From assembly GCA_015075185.1 (NCBI GenBank), contig JABTUW010000002.1, positions 1,240,001 to 1,304,000 of the forward strand: DNA of 64,000 bases, read 5' to 3'. This DNA comes from Anaerolineales bacterium. GTDB taxonomy: Bacteria > Chloroflexota > Anaerolineae > 4572-78 > J111. The notes beneath the pieces were generated by a model that had not been told where the DNA came from, did no database searches, and saw only the letters and a program-made list of their open reading frames with translations. Position numbers and translations under genes: made by a program. How positions within the stretch are numbered: the first letter of the stretch is position 1; every line of letters begins with the position of its first letter. Shown piece after piece: positions 1-8,355 of this stretch.

Positions 1-392
1 AATCCTTTTCGGCCGGTCCGGAAGCGGGCAAACTTGAGGGCAGCTTCGTTGGCCTCCGCCCCGGAATTGGATGGGTGAATGGCGCAGTCAGCCCAGCCGA
101 GACTGTTTTGGAAGATGGCCGCCATGTCCGCCAGCCACAGCGCTCGTTGATCATTAAAGGACGACTCCTGTGACGCCACCAGCGTTTCGGCCTGCTTCTG
201 AATGGCTGCTGTCACCACCGGATGGCAGTGCCCGACATTAGCCCAGCCCTGTGCCGCCGCGCAGTCAATGTACTCTTTGCCCTGGCTGTCCCACAACCGC
301 GCGCCCTTAGCCCGGACCAGAGCGACCGGCCGGCGGCCCACCGCGCCGGAGTGGTGGATTAATTCCAATTGAGAGATTTGTTCGTAGTTCAT
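1..392 (-). CDS. lysJ: LysW-gamma-L-lysine/acetylornithine aminotransferase, N-terminal part
   Basis: PLP-dependent class III aminotransferase that would convert LysW-carried aminoadipate semialdehyde to LysW-lysine in the LysW-dependent lysine pathway; close relatives act on acetylornithine. Only the first 130 or so residues are present because the gene leaves the window at base 1. The visible part begins MNYEQISQLELIHHSG and contains the family pattern YIDCAAAQGWANVGHCHP and, further on, HPSNSGAEANEAALKFAR, typical of ArgD/LysJ. The ATG overlaps the lysZ stop as ATGA, so the two are translationally coupled. The paired lysZ favours LysJ over ArgD, although these enzymes are often bifunctional. 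Confidence 0.88.
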   Translation of the reverse strand, partial: MNYEQISQLELIHHSGAVGRRPVALVRAKGARLWDSQGKEYIDCAAAQGWANVGHCHPVVTAAIQKQAETLVASQESSFNDQRALWLADMAAIFQNSLGWADCAIHPSNSGAEANEAALKFARFRTGRKG

Positions 393-1192
393 CCGCCAAT
401 CACCGTCCCTTCACCCGCCAGCGCCCGGCGCACCGGCTGCTCGACCCGGCCATCAGCGAAAATCACCCGGCCAATGCCCTGCGCCAGCGCCTCCTGCGCC
501 CCCATCACTTTTTTCTTCATCCGGTCTTCGGCCACGTCCATGAATTGGTCAATTTTAGCCGCCGGGATGTGGCGGATCAAGCTCGACTCGTCCGGGAATT
601 TTCCAGCAGCCCCGGCACATTGGAGGATAACCAGCGCCTCGGCCTGGAAGGCAGCGGCAGTAGCGGCGGCGGCCCGGTCGCCGTCCACGTTTATCGCCTC
701 ACCGTCAAAACTGGCGGCGGGCGGCGTCAGCACGGGCAGCGTTCCCGCATCCAGGAGCGTTTGCAGCAGGCCCGTATTGACCTTTTCCACCTTGCCGGTG
801 TAATCATCCCGGATGACCAGCCGGCGGCCGTCCTGGATGACCTTGATCGCGTCTTTGCGCGGCCCCTCCCAGATGCGGCCGTCCAGCCCGCTCAGGCCCA
901 CCGCATTGACCCCGCGCCGTTGCAGCTTCTCGACCAGCCCCTTGTTCATCTGGCCGCAGTAAACCATCTCAAAAATTTCCAGCGTCCGCCGGTCGGTGCG
1001 GCGGGAGGTAAAACCGCTGACCGAGGTGACAAACTGCGGCGGGTGGCCCAACTGCTCGGCGACTTTGTTGGTCAGCGCCGAGCCGCCATGCACAATAATA
1101 AGCGGCTGTCCTTCTTTGACCAGAGCAGCAATGTCGTCGGCAATGAAATCGTAGTTGATCCCCTTACTACCGCCAATTTTTAGAATGATCAT
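389..1192 (-). CDS. lysZ: LysW-aminoadipate 6-kinase
   Basis: Amino acid kinase family enzyme, 267 residues, which phosphorylates the aminoadipate held on the LysW carrier protein. The N-terminus MIILKIGGSKG and the following IIVHGGSALTN match the phosphate-binding glycine-rich segments of ArgB/LysZ kinases, and INVDGDRAAAATAAAF is the usual C-terminal nucleotide-site region. It overlaps lysJ by 4 bases. The companion genes lysW, lysX and lysY lie about 6 kb upstream on the same strand, separated by unrelated genes. An ArgB-type N-acetylglutamate kinase is the alternative, but the LysW gene nearby makes LysZ the better call. Confidence 0.9.
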   Translation of the reverse strand: MIILKIGGSKGINYDFIADDIAALVKEGQPLIIVHGGSALTNKVAEQLGHPPQFVTSVSGFTSRRTDRRTLEIFEMVYCGQMNKGLVEKLQRRGVNAVGLSGLDGRIWEGPRKDAIKVIQDGRRLVIRDDYTGKVEKVNTGLLQTLLDAGTLPVLTPPAASFDGEAINVDGDRAAAATAAAFQAEALVILQCAGAAGKFPDESSLIRHIPAAKIDQFMDVAEDRMKKKVMGAQEALAQGIGRVIFADGRVEQPVRRALAGEGTVIGG

Positions 1193-1201
1193 AGATACCT
1201 C

Positions 1202-1400
1202 TTATGATTTACGATTTCTTTGTTTGAGACGAAGCGTTTTGATAGAGGAGACAGTCATTGCGATGATTTCATCAGCTTCGGTCATAAGCTCTTTGAGACG
1301 AACTTAGGGAATAATTTCCGCTTCAACTAAGAGTTCCAGCCAGTATAGAGTTTCGTCTGCTTCTTCCTCGACCACCTTGAGTTTATTGATAATATATGGT
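1202..1400 (-). pseudogene. Remnant of a four-helix-bundle (23S rRNA intervening-sequence type) protein
   Basis: Reading the minus strand gives KLKVVEEEADETLYWLELL, then EAEIIP, an in-frame TAA at 1306-1304, and then KELMTEADEIIAMTVSS to a second stop at 1204-1202. This is the C-terminal half of the small four-helix-bundle family first described in 23S rRNA intervening sequences. The N-terminal half and any start codon are missing. It lies between the methyltransferase and lysZ. The upstream limit is approximate. One stop codon inside the conserved region, together with loss of the front half, indicates a dead gene. Confidence 0.68.
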
Positions 1401-1420
1401 AAATCCAAAATCGTAAATGC

Positions 1421-2350
1421 TCAAGGTCGGCTATTCCGCTCCCAAAACACGCCGCCGGCATAGCCCTGAATAGACGGGTCGGCTTTGGCCATTTCCAGCC
1501 GCTTTTCGGCCAGGCAGCAGTAGGGTTCGTCAATTTCAATGCCGACATACCGCCGGACCAATTTTTTGGCGACAACAGAAGTTGTACCCGAACCCAGAAA
1601 CGGGTCAAGTATAACCTCGCCGGGATGGGAACTGGCCAGGATAATTTTGGCTAATAATTTTTCTGGCTTCTGGGTGGGGTGGTCGGTATTTTCCGGCATG
1701 GACCAGAAGGGCACGGTCAAATCGGTCCACAGGTTGGAAGGGTGGGTCAGGCGGAAGCGCCCTGTGTCGGTTTCCTCCCAATCTTTGGGAGCGCCAGCCT
1801 CCGTGTAAGGAGCGATGACCTGCCGCCGCAGTTTGACCGCTTCGACGTTGAAGGTGTACTGGTTGGATACCGTACAGAACCAGATGTCTTCGGCAGCGTT
1901 TTTCCAATTGGTCTGTGCCCCGCGCCCTTTTTCCCGCTCCCAGGTAATACGGTTGCGCACGATAAAATATTTTTGGGCTGCACGATGAATCGCCGCCGAG
2001 GACTGCCAATCGCCGCAAATATAAACCGAGGCCGTGGGTTTGAGTGTTTTGACCAGGGGCGCCAGCCATGAGTCTAGCCAAGTTTCGTACTCGGCTAGAG
2101 ACATCTGGCTAAAACTGCGCCCGTTGAACGATTTGCTCAGGTTGTAGGGCGGGTCAACAAAGAGCAGGTCAACAAATTGCCGGGGCAAAAAGTCCACAAT
2201 CTCTTGGAGATTCTGGCAGACGGTTCGGTCAAGGATGGCTTCAACCGAGACTGGGCCGGCCAGCCGCACCAAGCGAGTCTGGTAGTCAGCTCTTTCAGCG
2301 TCGGTTAAGGTTATGGTGCGATTGCGCGGGGCGCGTATTTTTTCAGACAA
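1421..2350 (-). CDS. Solitary site-specific DNA methyltransferase (beta class)
   Basis: SAM-dependent DNA amino-methyltransferase of 309 residues. The catalytic motif VDPPYNL is at about residues 65-71 and the SAM-binding motif DPFLGSGTT lies near the C-terminus. Catalytic before cofactor motif is the beta-class order. DPPY rather than SPPY favours N6-adenine as target, but N4-cytosine cannot be excluded. No restriction endonuclease or specificity subunit is adjacent, so it looks like an orphan enzyme, perhaps regulatory or a relic of a restriction system. It sits among genes that separate the two halves of the lysine operon. The ATG at 2350 is the first in frame and gives a normal length. 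Confidence 0.85.
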   Translation of the reverse strand: MSEKIRAPRNRTITLTDAERADYQTRLVRLAGPVSVEAILDRTVCQNLQEIVDFLPRQFVDLLFVDPPYNLSKSFNGRSFSQMSLAEYETWLDSWLAPLVKTLKPTASVYICGDWQSSAAIHRAAQKYFIVRNRITWEREKGRGAQTNWKNAAEDIWFCTVSNQYTFNVEAVKLRRQVIAPYTEAGAPKDWEETDTGRFRLTHPSNLWTDLTVPFWSMPENTDHPTQKPEKLLAKIILASSHPGEVILDPFLGSGTTSVVAKKLVRRYVGIEIDEPYCCLAEKRLEMAKADPSIQGYAGGVFWERNSRP

Positions 2351-2422
2351 GTCTCGCTGCCGGTTCTTGATGGAATCTGGCTTGAATTAAACAATAGACA
2401 ATTCAGGAAGGCAAATTGGGGA

Positions 2423-3742
2423 TTACTCTGATTTTTCTTCCGGCGGTTTGACAGCTTTAAAACTGCGGTAGAGCAGCAGGTCATAGAGTATTTTCAGGCC
2501 GCCGGCCAGAAAGAAGGGCAGGTTGAACAGGGACGCGCCGAGCAGCGCCCCGGTCAGCACCGGCGCGGCAGCAACGGCGGCCGTGCGAGCGATGGTCGTT
2601 GCACCGGCGGCCGCCGAACGCTCGCTGGGGTCAACGACGGCCATAATGTATGATTGGCGGGTGGGCACGTCCATCTGCGAGATGCTGAAGCGGGCCAGCA
2701 GGACAGCCACGGCGAGCGGCAAACTGGGCATCAGCGGCACCAGCATCAAGAGAACGTTTGAGGGGATATGGGTCCAGACCATCGTGTTGACCAGCCCGAT
2801 CCGGCGGGCCACCCGCGCCGCCGCCAGCGCCGACAGCCCGGCCAGGATATTAGCGCCAAAAAAGATGCCGCCCAACCCGGCCGGCTCGACCCCAAAACGC
2901 AGATGCAGCCAGTAAGCAATCAGGCTTTGCACTACCAGGCCGCCGGCAAAGGCATCGAGCATAAAGAGAGCCGCCAATCTGAGCACGATGGCGCGGGAGC
3001 GGTGCAGGCCAAAATGGAGCAAGGGGGCACCCCCGTGAACTCTGCCGAGCGAAGCCCGGCGAGGGGGTAGGTAGGAGCGGGGGAGCAGGGGAGATAGTTG
3101 CCCCCTTGTATCTACCTCGGCGGCGGGGGAGAGCCGGGTGAACAGCACCCCTAAAATAATCCCAAGCAAAGCATAGCCGACAACCACCACGCGGTAGCTC
3201 TCCAGGGGCGAGTGGCCCCAGTTTTGCAAGGATTGGGCTAGGCCGCCGCCGGCTAAAGCCCCCAGCGCCGTCGAAAAGGAGCCGGTCAAATTGTACCAGG
3301 CAAAAATCTGGGTGCGGTGATCATCGGGCGCGGTTTGGGGCAGGATGGCCTGCTCAATGGATAAAAACGGCCCCACTTCGGCCCCGCTGGGACTGAGCGT
3401 GCCGATGATGGCTGCCAGGGTTAGCCAGAAAAGATGGCCGGTCAGGGCAAAAACCAGCCCGGCCCCGACCATCAGGCCCGCGCCCAGGAGCAGCATGCGC
3501 CGCCGTCCCATGCGGTCAGCCACGCCGGTAATCGCCAACGAAATCACCGCATCGCCGGCCAGGGTCCAGGTCAGCAGCCAGCCGATTTGCACATTGTTGA
3601 GGCCAAGTTGGGCCAGGTAAAGCGCCAGCACAACCGATAGGAAGCCATAAGCGAACAGGCGGATGATACGTGTCCCCAAGAGGAGACGTCCATCCTGAGA
3701 AAGCGCCTGTAGCGCCCGGATTTCGGAGAGTTGGACCTGCAT
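2423..3742 (-). CDS. Major facilitator superfamily transporter
   Basis: Polytopic membrane carrier of 439 residues with roughly a dozen hydrophobic segments. The loop GVADRMGRRRMLL after the second or third helix is the classic MFS motif A. Its substrate cannot be read from sequence. It is co-directional with the upstream phosphatase-like protein and chromate genes, so a role in metal-oxyanion export is possible but unproven. The central cytoplasmic loop (about residues 205-245, rich in Pro, Arg and Gly) is encoded by a palindromic element at 3020-3108 that appears to be inserted in frame. Confidence 0.85.
   Translation of the reverse strand: MQVQLSEIRALQALSQDGRLLLGTRIIRLFAYGFLSVVLALYLAQLGLNNVQIGWLLTWTLAGDAVISLAITGVADRMGRRRMLLLGAGLMVGAGLVFALTGHLFWLTLAAIIGTLSPSGAEVGPFLSIEQAILPQTAPDDHRTQIFAWYNLTGSFSTALGALAGGGLAQSLQNWGHSPLESYRVVVVGYALLGIILGVLFTRLSPAAEVDTRGQLSPLLPRSYLPPRRASLGRVHGGAPLLHFGLHRSRAIVLRLAALFMLDAFAGGLVVQSLIAYWLHLRFGVEPAGLGGIFFGANILAGLSALAAARVARRIGLVNTMVWTHIPSNVLLMLVPLMPSLPLAVAVLLARFSISQMDVPTRQSYIMAVVDPSERSAAAGATTIARTAAVAAAPVLTGALLGASLFNLPFFLAGGLKILYDLLLYRSFKAVKPPEEKSE
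3020..3108. repeat. Palindrome-bounded element inside the MFS gene
   Basis: Perfect 10-base inverted repeats, CAAGGGGGCA at 3020-3029 and TGCCCCCTTG at 3099-3108, bound an 89-base G-rich segment read in frame by the MFS gene. The internal text CTGCCGAGCGAAGCCCGGCG is close to a stretch at the 3' end of cobU (about 45176-45200). The encoded peptide falls in the loop between the two halves of the transporter, where insertions are tolerated. Confidence 0.6.
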
Positions 3743-3774
3743 GATGGCTTAATTCTGGCTAGAGGGTGAGTCTT

Positions 3775-4203
3775 TTAGGAGAGTACTTCCGGCGAATATC
3801 TCGACTCCGCCTCAGTTATTGTTCCCATTAACCGCTCGACGTGGGTCAGGATAAGTGCTCTGGCTGCGGCCAAATTTTGGCTGGGCGGTGGCACGTCATC
3901 CCACTGTTCCACGACTATCCCAGGCGAGAGCAGATGGCCCACCTCACAGCCAAGCGAGATGACCCGCCACGCTTGAGCCAGTTCCTCAGAAGTGATGAGG
4001 CGGGGAACAAACCCGGTCACATCAATATCCTCGGCTTGTAATAACTCGGCCACGGCGGGTGAAATGGCTGCGTCCGGTTCAGTACCGGCAAAGGCAGCCA
4101 CGACATCAAGTCGGCGCTGGTCGGCCAGCCGCTGGAAATAAGCGGCAGCCATCACACTTTTAGCCGCGCTGTGTGGACACAAAAATAGAACAGTCCGGGT
4201 CAT
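3775..4203 (-). CDS. Low-molecular-weight phosphatase/arsenate reductase-like protein
   Basis: Small cytoplasmic protein of 142 residues with the fold signature of low-molecular-weight tyrosine phosphatases and ArsC. The N-terminal strand VLFLCPHSAAKSVMAAAYF holds the active-site loop. The loop reads C-x5-K rather than the canonical C-x5-R, so the phosphate-binding arginine is replaced by lysine. Activity on arsenate or phosphoproteins is therefore uncertain. The gene follows chrA by 8 bases and precedes the MFS carrier, so it probably belongs to the oxyanion-resistance transcript. Confidence 0.72.
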   Translation of the reverse strand: MTRTVLFLCPHSAAKSVMAAAYFQRLADQRRLDVVAAFAGTEPDAAISPAVAELLQAEDIDVTGFVPRLITSEELAQAWRVISLGCEVGHLLSPGIVVEQWDDVPPPSQNLAAARALILTHVERLMGTITEAESRYSPEVLS

Positions 4204-4211
4204 GGGTCTCT

Positions 4212-5613
4212 CTACCCCCTAATCAGCAGATAATAGAGGAGTCCAGCGACGGCACTCCCGGCCAGAGTCAAAAGCATGCCGCTTTTGTAACGAAAAATGG
4301 CCATAAAAGCGCCAACAGCGATTGCCAACGCTGCAAGATCGAGGCTTGACCAAACCGGGATCTGGAGATAGAGTGCTCCCCCACTGAGCCTCGCTGACCT
4401 GGCCAAAAAGCGTGTGCAGCGAAAACCAGACGGCCAGGTTAAGAATCACTCCGACCACAGCCGCGGTAACAGCAGAGAGAGTGGTGCTTAACGATTTGTT
4501 GCCGCGCAGGTATTCGATGTAGGGCGCGCCCAGAAAAATCCAGACGAAACAGGGGACAAAGGTAACCCAGGTGGTGATGGCTGAGCCGAGCAGACCGGCG
4601 AGCATGGGGCTGAACGGGCCGGGGTGGCGATAAGCGGCCATAAAACCGACAAACTGCAAAACCATAATTAGAGGACCCGGAGTCGTCTCGGCCATGCCCA
4701 GGCCGTCTAACATTTCGCGGGGAGTCAACCAGCCAAAGTGTTCAACCGCCTGTTGGGCCACATAAACCAGTACCGCGTACGCACCCCCGAAGGTCATCAT
4801 GGCGGCTTGGCTAAAGAATGTTCCCAGGGTCAGGAAAACGGTATCACGACCCAGTAAAGCAGCCAGGATAAGCAGCGGGCCAAACCAAAGAGTCAGACCA
4901 ATGGCGATGACCTTACTGGCTTGGCGAAGCGAGGGCCGGGTATGGGCCAGGGCGCTGTCAGCAATGACTGGTTTCCTGGCGGACGTGTCTCCGGGATGAG
5001 GTTGATGTTCTTTGATGATATAAAATTTTTTCGGACAGGCTTTGCCGCCCAGATAACCGGCCAGCCCGGCGAATAGGATAATCAAAGGGAAAGGCACATC
5101 AAAGAAAAAGATGGCGACGAAAGCCAGCGCCGCCAATCCGATCATGGCTTCGTTTTTGGGCGCCCGCCTGCCAATACGGATGACCGCCTCGATCACCAGG
5201 GCCATCACCGCCGGTTTTAATCCGAAAAAGAGCGCCTGCACAAAAATGGTTTGTTGGAAACCGGCGTAGATGATACTCAGGGCCAGAATGCTGAAAAAGC
5301 CCGGCAGGACAAACAATGTCCCGGCCATTACACCGCCCAGGCTTTTATGTAATAACCAGCCAATGTACACGGCCAGTTGCTGCGCCTCGGGGCCGGGAAG
5401 CAGCATGCAGTAGTTGAGGGCATGTAAAAAGCGGTTCTCGCTCACCCAGCGTTTTTCCTCCACCAGGATGCGATGCATCACCGCAATTTGCCCGGCCGGG
5501 CCGCCAAAACTGTAAGCCGCCACCTTAAGCCACACCCAAAACGCCTCGCCAAAGCTGACGCCGTGGGTGAGTTGTCGTGTCTCAACCGAGGGCAACCTTT
5601 GCACTTGTTCCAT
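4212..5613 (-). CDS. chrA: Chromate transporter ChrA, frameshifted near the C-terminus
   Basis: Inner-membrane CHR-family chromate exporter. The N-terminal half contains YSFGGPAGQIAVMHR and LLPGPEAQQLAVYIGW, family hallmarks, and a repeated second half carries TFGGAYAVLVYV and AETTPGPLIMVLQF. The frame is lost at a run of five C (4378-4382; G on the coding strand). The original frame continues into nonsense, while the expected last helix pair (LDLAALAIAVGAFMAI, ending YYLLIRG) is in another frame that stops at 4212. Removing one base restores a normal protein. A homopolymer sequencing error, a real mutation or ribosomal slippage could each explain this. It follows two ChrB-type genes. Confidence 0.88.
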
Positions 5614-5644
5614 AATCCCCCTTATCGAAAAGCACAGATAATCT

Positions 5645-6109
5645 CTAAGCTTTAAATTGTCCGTCGGGCTTACCCTGCCGGATCATCTCCTGGCAGTAGG
5701 CGTACAGCGCCTCGTAGACAATCCACTCGGCGGCATTGACCGCGTGGTCATCCGGGTAGTCCAAATGACGAAAGCCCTCGGCAATGGCCTCCAGACCCGG
5801 CCCTTCCGGCTGCTGCCAGAGAGTGTTATCCGTATCCGCCCCGTTGACGATTTTGCCCAGCAAAACCAGCGCCGGCTCGCCGGTCAGTTTGTACTTTTTG
5901 AGAATGGCTTCAAAGGAGCACTCTGAGCCGTGATGCCCCAACTCGACGCCGGTCACATCATAAGGAGTCGCCCCCTCACGCTCGGCGATAGCCAGCACCT
6001 CGGTAGCTGGAACAAAGAGAAATTCGGCCTGCGGGTCAACAAACTTTTTGATCAGCCAGGGGCAGGCGACTCGATCTACTTTCACCTTTTCACGTGTAAT
6101 CCACTTCAT
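5645..6109 (-). CDS. ChrB C-terminal-domain protein (chromate resistance associated)
   Basis: A 154-residue protein that aligns by eye with the C-terminal half of the neighbouring ChrB. Both share a VDRxACxWLIxxFxxPxA stretch near the start, the GHxG segment (VELGHHGSECSFEAIL here, AHFGHQGQFCTFETMV there) and a conserved aspartate-rich end. It lacks the N-terminal regulator-like half of ChrB. It starts 2 bases after chrB ends and precedes chrA, so it is part of a chrB-chrB'-chrA operon. The family is linked to chromate resistance; its biochemical activity is not established here. Confidence 0.8.
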   Translation of the reverse strand: MKWITREKVKVDRVACPWLIKKFVDPQAEFLFVPATEVLAIAEREGATPYDVTGVELGHHGSECSFEAILKKYKLTGEPALVLLGKIVNGADTDNTLWQQPEGPGLEAIAEGFRHLDYPDDHAVNAAEWIVYEALYAYCQEMIRQGKPDGQFKA

Positions 6110-6111
6110 TG

Positions 6112-7050
6112 TTACCCCCCTTTCTTGGAAAACATGGTATAAAGCCCCTCAAACAAGGCCAAGCCATGCGCTTCCAACTCTGCATCACTGAAAGCGGCAA
6201 TCAGCCAGCCTTTGAGGATGGCATCAACGCCGGCTAACTCAGGGTGAGTGTACTGCCCGTCGCGCAAGTCTATCTCGTGGACAATCTCAGCCATCGTTTG
6301 CAGCCCAGGCTCAACCAACTGAAAGGCTCGCACCATTGTTTCAAAGGTGCAGAACTGGCCTTGATGTCCAAAGTGGGCGTTGCTCATGTCAAAGGAAATC
6401 TCACCCGGTTCCGGCTCCAGAGCATAACGAATGACTGCATTGGGGTTGATAAAACGGCGAATCAGCCAGGCGCATGCTAACCGGTCAACGTGAGGGCGCG
6501 GTCGCGTGACCCAGCGTTTGTTTTGGTACTCGGCCACGGCAGCGGTAGGCACATCAACCACTGTCCTTTGATTGGCCACGAGACTTTGTTGCAAGGCGGC
6601 CAACCTGGCGGCGATGCGCTCGCCGGTGGGGGAACTAAAGTAATCTACCCGCTTGATGTCGGCGTGACGGCGGCGCAACTTGTCGAGACTATCCTGAAAA
6701 TTGGCCCGTTCTTCGTCGGTCAAGGTATTTGCCGCTTGCTCCAGGGCGACGAGTTGGGTCTCGATTTCACCGTATTCCTCAGCCCGCGCTTGCTGAAAGC
6801 GTTCGATCAACTGGGCGTCGGTCAACCCGTCAAACTGCTCCACTCGCATCACCAGTGCCTCCCCCTGCGCCTGCCGAATTTCCTGGGCCAGCCATTGAAG
6901 CGCCTCGATGCACTCCTCCTCTGCCGGCAAGATGTGAACCCCGCCGGTAGGCGAGACAGCCCCCAACCGGCGCAGCCGCCGCCACAGGGCCACCCGCGGG
7001 CTTGACCGCGGCGTAGAGGGCAACGAATAGGTTAAAACGGTCCAGGGCAT
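6112..7050 (-). CDS. chrB: Chromate resistance protein ChrB (likely regulator)
   Basis: Two-part protein of 312 residues. The N-terminal part (about 1-160) has the winged-helix-like start WTVLTYSLPSTPRSSPRVAL and a helical RFQQARAEEYGEIET region. The C-terminal part (from VDRLACAWLIRRFINPNAV) is the ChrB C-terminal domain with HFGHQGQFCTF. In characterised systems ChrB senses chromate and controls the chr operon. It is the first gene of the block, and a long perfect inverted repeat sits just upstream. The ATG at 7050 has GAGGT 9-13 bases before it, which supports the start. Confidence 0.87.
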   Translation of the reverse strand: MPWTVLTYSLPSTPRSSPRVALWRRLRRLGAVSPTGGVHILPAEEECIEALQWLAQEIRQAQGEALVMRVEQFDGLTDAQLIERFQQARAEEYGEIETQLVALEQAANTLTDEERANFQDSLDKLRRRHADIKRVDYFSSPTGERIAARLAALQQSLVANQRTVVDVPTAAVAEYQNKRWVTRPRPHVDRLACAWLIRRFINPNAVIRYALEPEPGEISFDMSNAHFGHQGQFCTFETMVRAFQLVEPGLQTMAEIVHEIDLRDGQYTHPELAGVDAILKGWLIAAFSDAELEAHGLALFEGLYTMFSKKGG

Positions 7051-7064
7051 GATTACCTCAGAAA

Positions 7065-7108
7065 TAATGTAACATATATTTCTAATAATTGCAATAGTTG
7101 TTACATTA
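7065..7108 (-). promoter_or_regulatory. Candidate operator of the chromate operon
   Basis: A perfect 10-base inverted repeat, TAATGTAACA at 7065-7074 and TGTTACATTA at 7099-7108, lies 15-58 bases upstream of the chrB ATG in AT-rich DNA. The arm centres are 34 bases apart, about three helical turns. A possible minus-strand promoter (TTGCAA, 17 bases, TACATT) falls between the arms, so a bound repressor would cover it. ChrB itself is the obvious candidate ligand, by inference only. Confidence 0.6.
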
Positions 7109-7138
7109 AAATCTACTCAAACTATGGTCTTTAAAAGC

Positions 7139-7172
7139 AAGAACCCGACTTTTTCAAAAAGCCGGGTTTCTA
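7139..7172 (-). terminator. Hairpin terminator between lysY and chrB
   Basis: GAACCCGACTTTTT pairs with AAAAAGCCGGGTTTC, with one mismatch and one bulge, and the minus-strand sequence just after the stem is T-rich. It lies about 50 bases after the lysY stop and upstream of the chrB promoter region. It therefore ends the lysW-lysX-lysY transcript and separates it from the chromate genes. Confidence 0.6.
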
Positions 7173-7221
7173 AATTGCCTGGATTAAGAATTCAGCGCGT
7201 TGGTTGTTTCGGTACTTGTCC

Positions 7222-8265
7222 TCAAATCGGGTGCAGTCCCGGAAATTCCAATCCGGTTGTTTCCGGCCAGCCGAGCATGACATTCATGGCCTGCACCGCG
7301 CTGCCGGCGGCGCCCTTCATCAGGTTGTCCAGGGCCGCAATCACTACGACCCGGTTGGCCCCCTCTTCGACTTCAAAGCCGACGTCACAAAAATTAGTCC
7401 CGGCCAGCAGCTTCGGCTCCGGGTAGCGAAAGATGCCGCTCTTCTGCTTGACCAGACGGATGAACGGCTCTTGTTTGTATGCTTGCCGGTAGACTTTCCA
7501 CACGTCTTTCTCCTCCAGCTTTTGGTTCAGCAGGCAGTGAGCCGTCACCAGCGCCCCGCGAATCAGTTCAACCGAGGTGACGGACATATACAGCTCAAAA
7601 TCGTGACCCAGGGCTTGCCGCACTTCGGCCTGGTGGCGATGACCGGTCGGCTTAAAGGAACGGACCGCGCCGCTGCGCTCCGGGTGATGGGAACCCTCGT
7701 TGGGCCGCGCCCCGCCTTCCGACGAGCCGACCTTGACGTCGGCCACCACCCGGCCGCCGGCCAGCAGCCCGGCGTCGGCCAGGGGGGCCAGGGCCAAATT
7801 GGTCACGGTAGCGTTGCAGCCCACGCCGCTGACATACTTGGCTGCCGCTAATTCGGCTCGATGCCGCTCCGGCAGGCCGTAGACAAATTTACCCAGCCAG
7901 GCCGGGTTAGAATGCGGCTCGCCGTACCACTGTTCATAAACGGCGGGGTCACGCAGGCGAAAATCGGCGGAGGTGTCAACGATGCGCTCGGCCAGGCCAG
8001 CCCAGCACTCGATCTGTTGGGCCGACTCGCCGTGGGGCTGAGCTAAAAAAAGCAAATCGCAGGGTTCCAGGGCTTCGGGGTGGCTAAATTGAAGTTCGGT
8101 GATGCCGCGCAGATTGGGATGGGTTGCGTGAGCAAACTTGCCAAACTGGCTGGCGCTGGTGATCTGTTTAACCGTCACCTGCGGATGAAACAGCAGCAGC
8201 CGCAGCAGTTCGCCGCCCACATAGCCGCTGCCGCCGACGATACTCACGGAAAGTTTTTCATTCAT
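7222..8265 (-). CDS. lysY: LysW-aminoadipyl phosphate reductase (ArgC family)
   Basis: NADPH-dependent reductase that makes LysW-aminoadipate semialdehyde. The Rossmann motif SIVGGSGYVGGELLRLL opens the protein, and VSGVGCNATVTNLALAPL carries the catalytic cysteine of the ArgC/LysY family. I place the start at 8265 (MNEKLSVSIVGG); an in-frame ATG at 8340 would add 25 atypical residues. The length is then 347 residues, usual for the family. It follows lysX by 90 bases. ArgC is the alternative, but the lysW-lysX context supports LysY. Confidence 0.9.
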   Translation of the reverse strand: MNEKLSVSIVGGSGYVGGELLRLLLFHPQVTVKQITSASQFGKFAHATHPNLRGITELQFSHPEALEPCDLLFLAQPHGESAQQIECWAGLAERIVDTSADFRLRDPAVYEQWYGEPHSNPAWLGKFVYGLPERHRAELAAAKYVSGVGCNATVTNLALAPLADAGLLAGGRVVADVKVGSSEGGARPNEGSHHPERSGAVRSFKPTGHRHQAEVRQALGHDFELYMSVTSVELIRGALVTAHCLLNQKLEEKDVWKVYRQAYKQEPFIRLVKQKSGIFRYPEPKLLAGTNFCDVGFEVEEGANRVVVIAALDNLMKGAAGSAVQAMNVMLGWPETTGLEFPGLHPI

Positions 8266-8355
8266 TGATTTACTCTGTACTTTTGGGAAGAGTGGAAGGC
8301 TGGAAGGCTGTTTAAAAAGACTATCCTTCCCATCTTCCATTCTCCCACCCTTCCA

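Noticed and set aside
545..1183. Long plus-strand open frame opposite lysZ
   Set aside because: It mirrors a well-supported conserved gene on the other strand and its translation has no recognisable domain; long antisense frames are common in this GC-rich DNA.
1421..2350. A complete restriction-modification system
   Set aside because: Only the methyltransferase is present; the neighbours are a transporter and a decayed four-helix-bundle gene.
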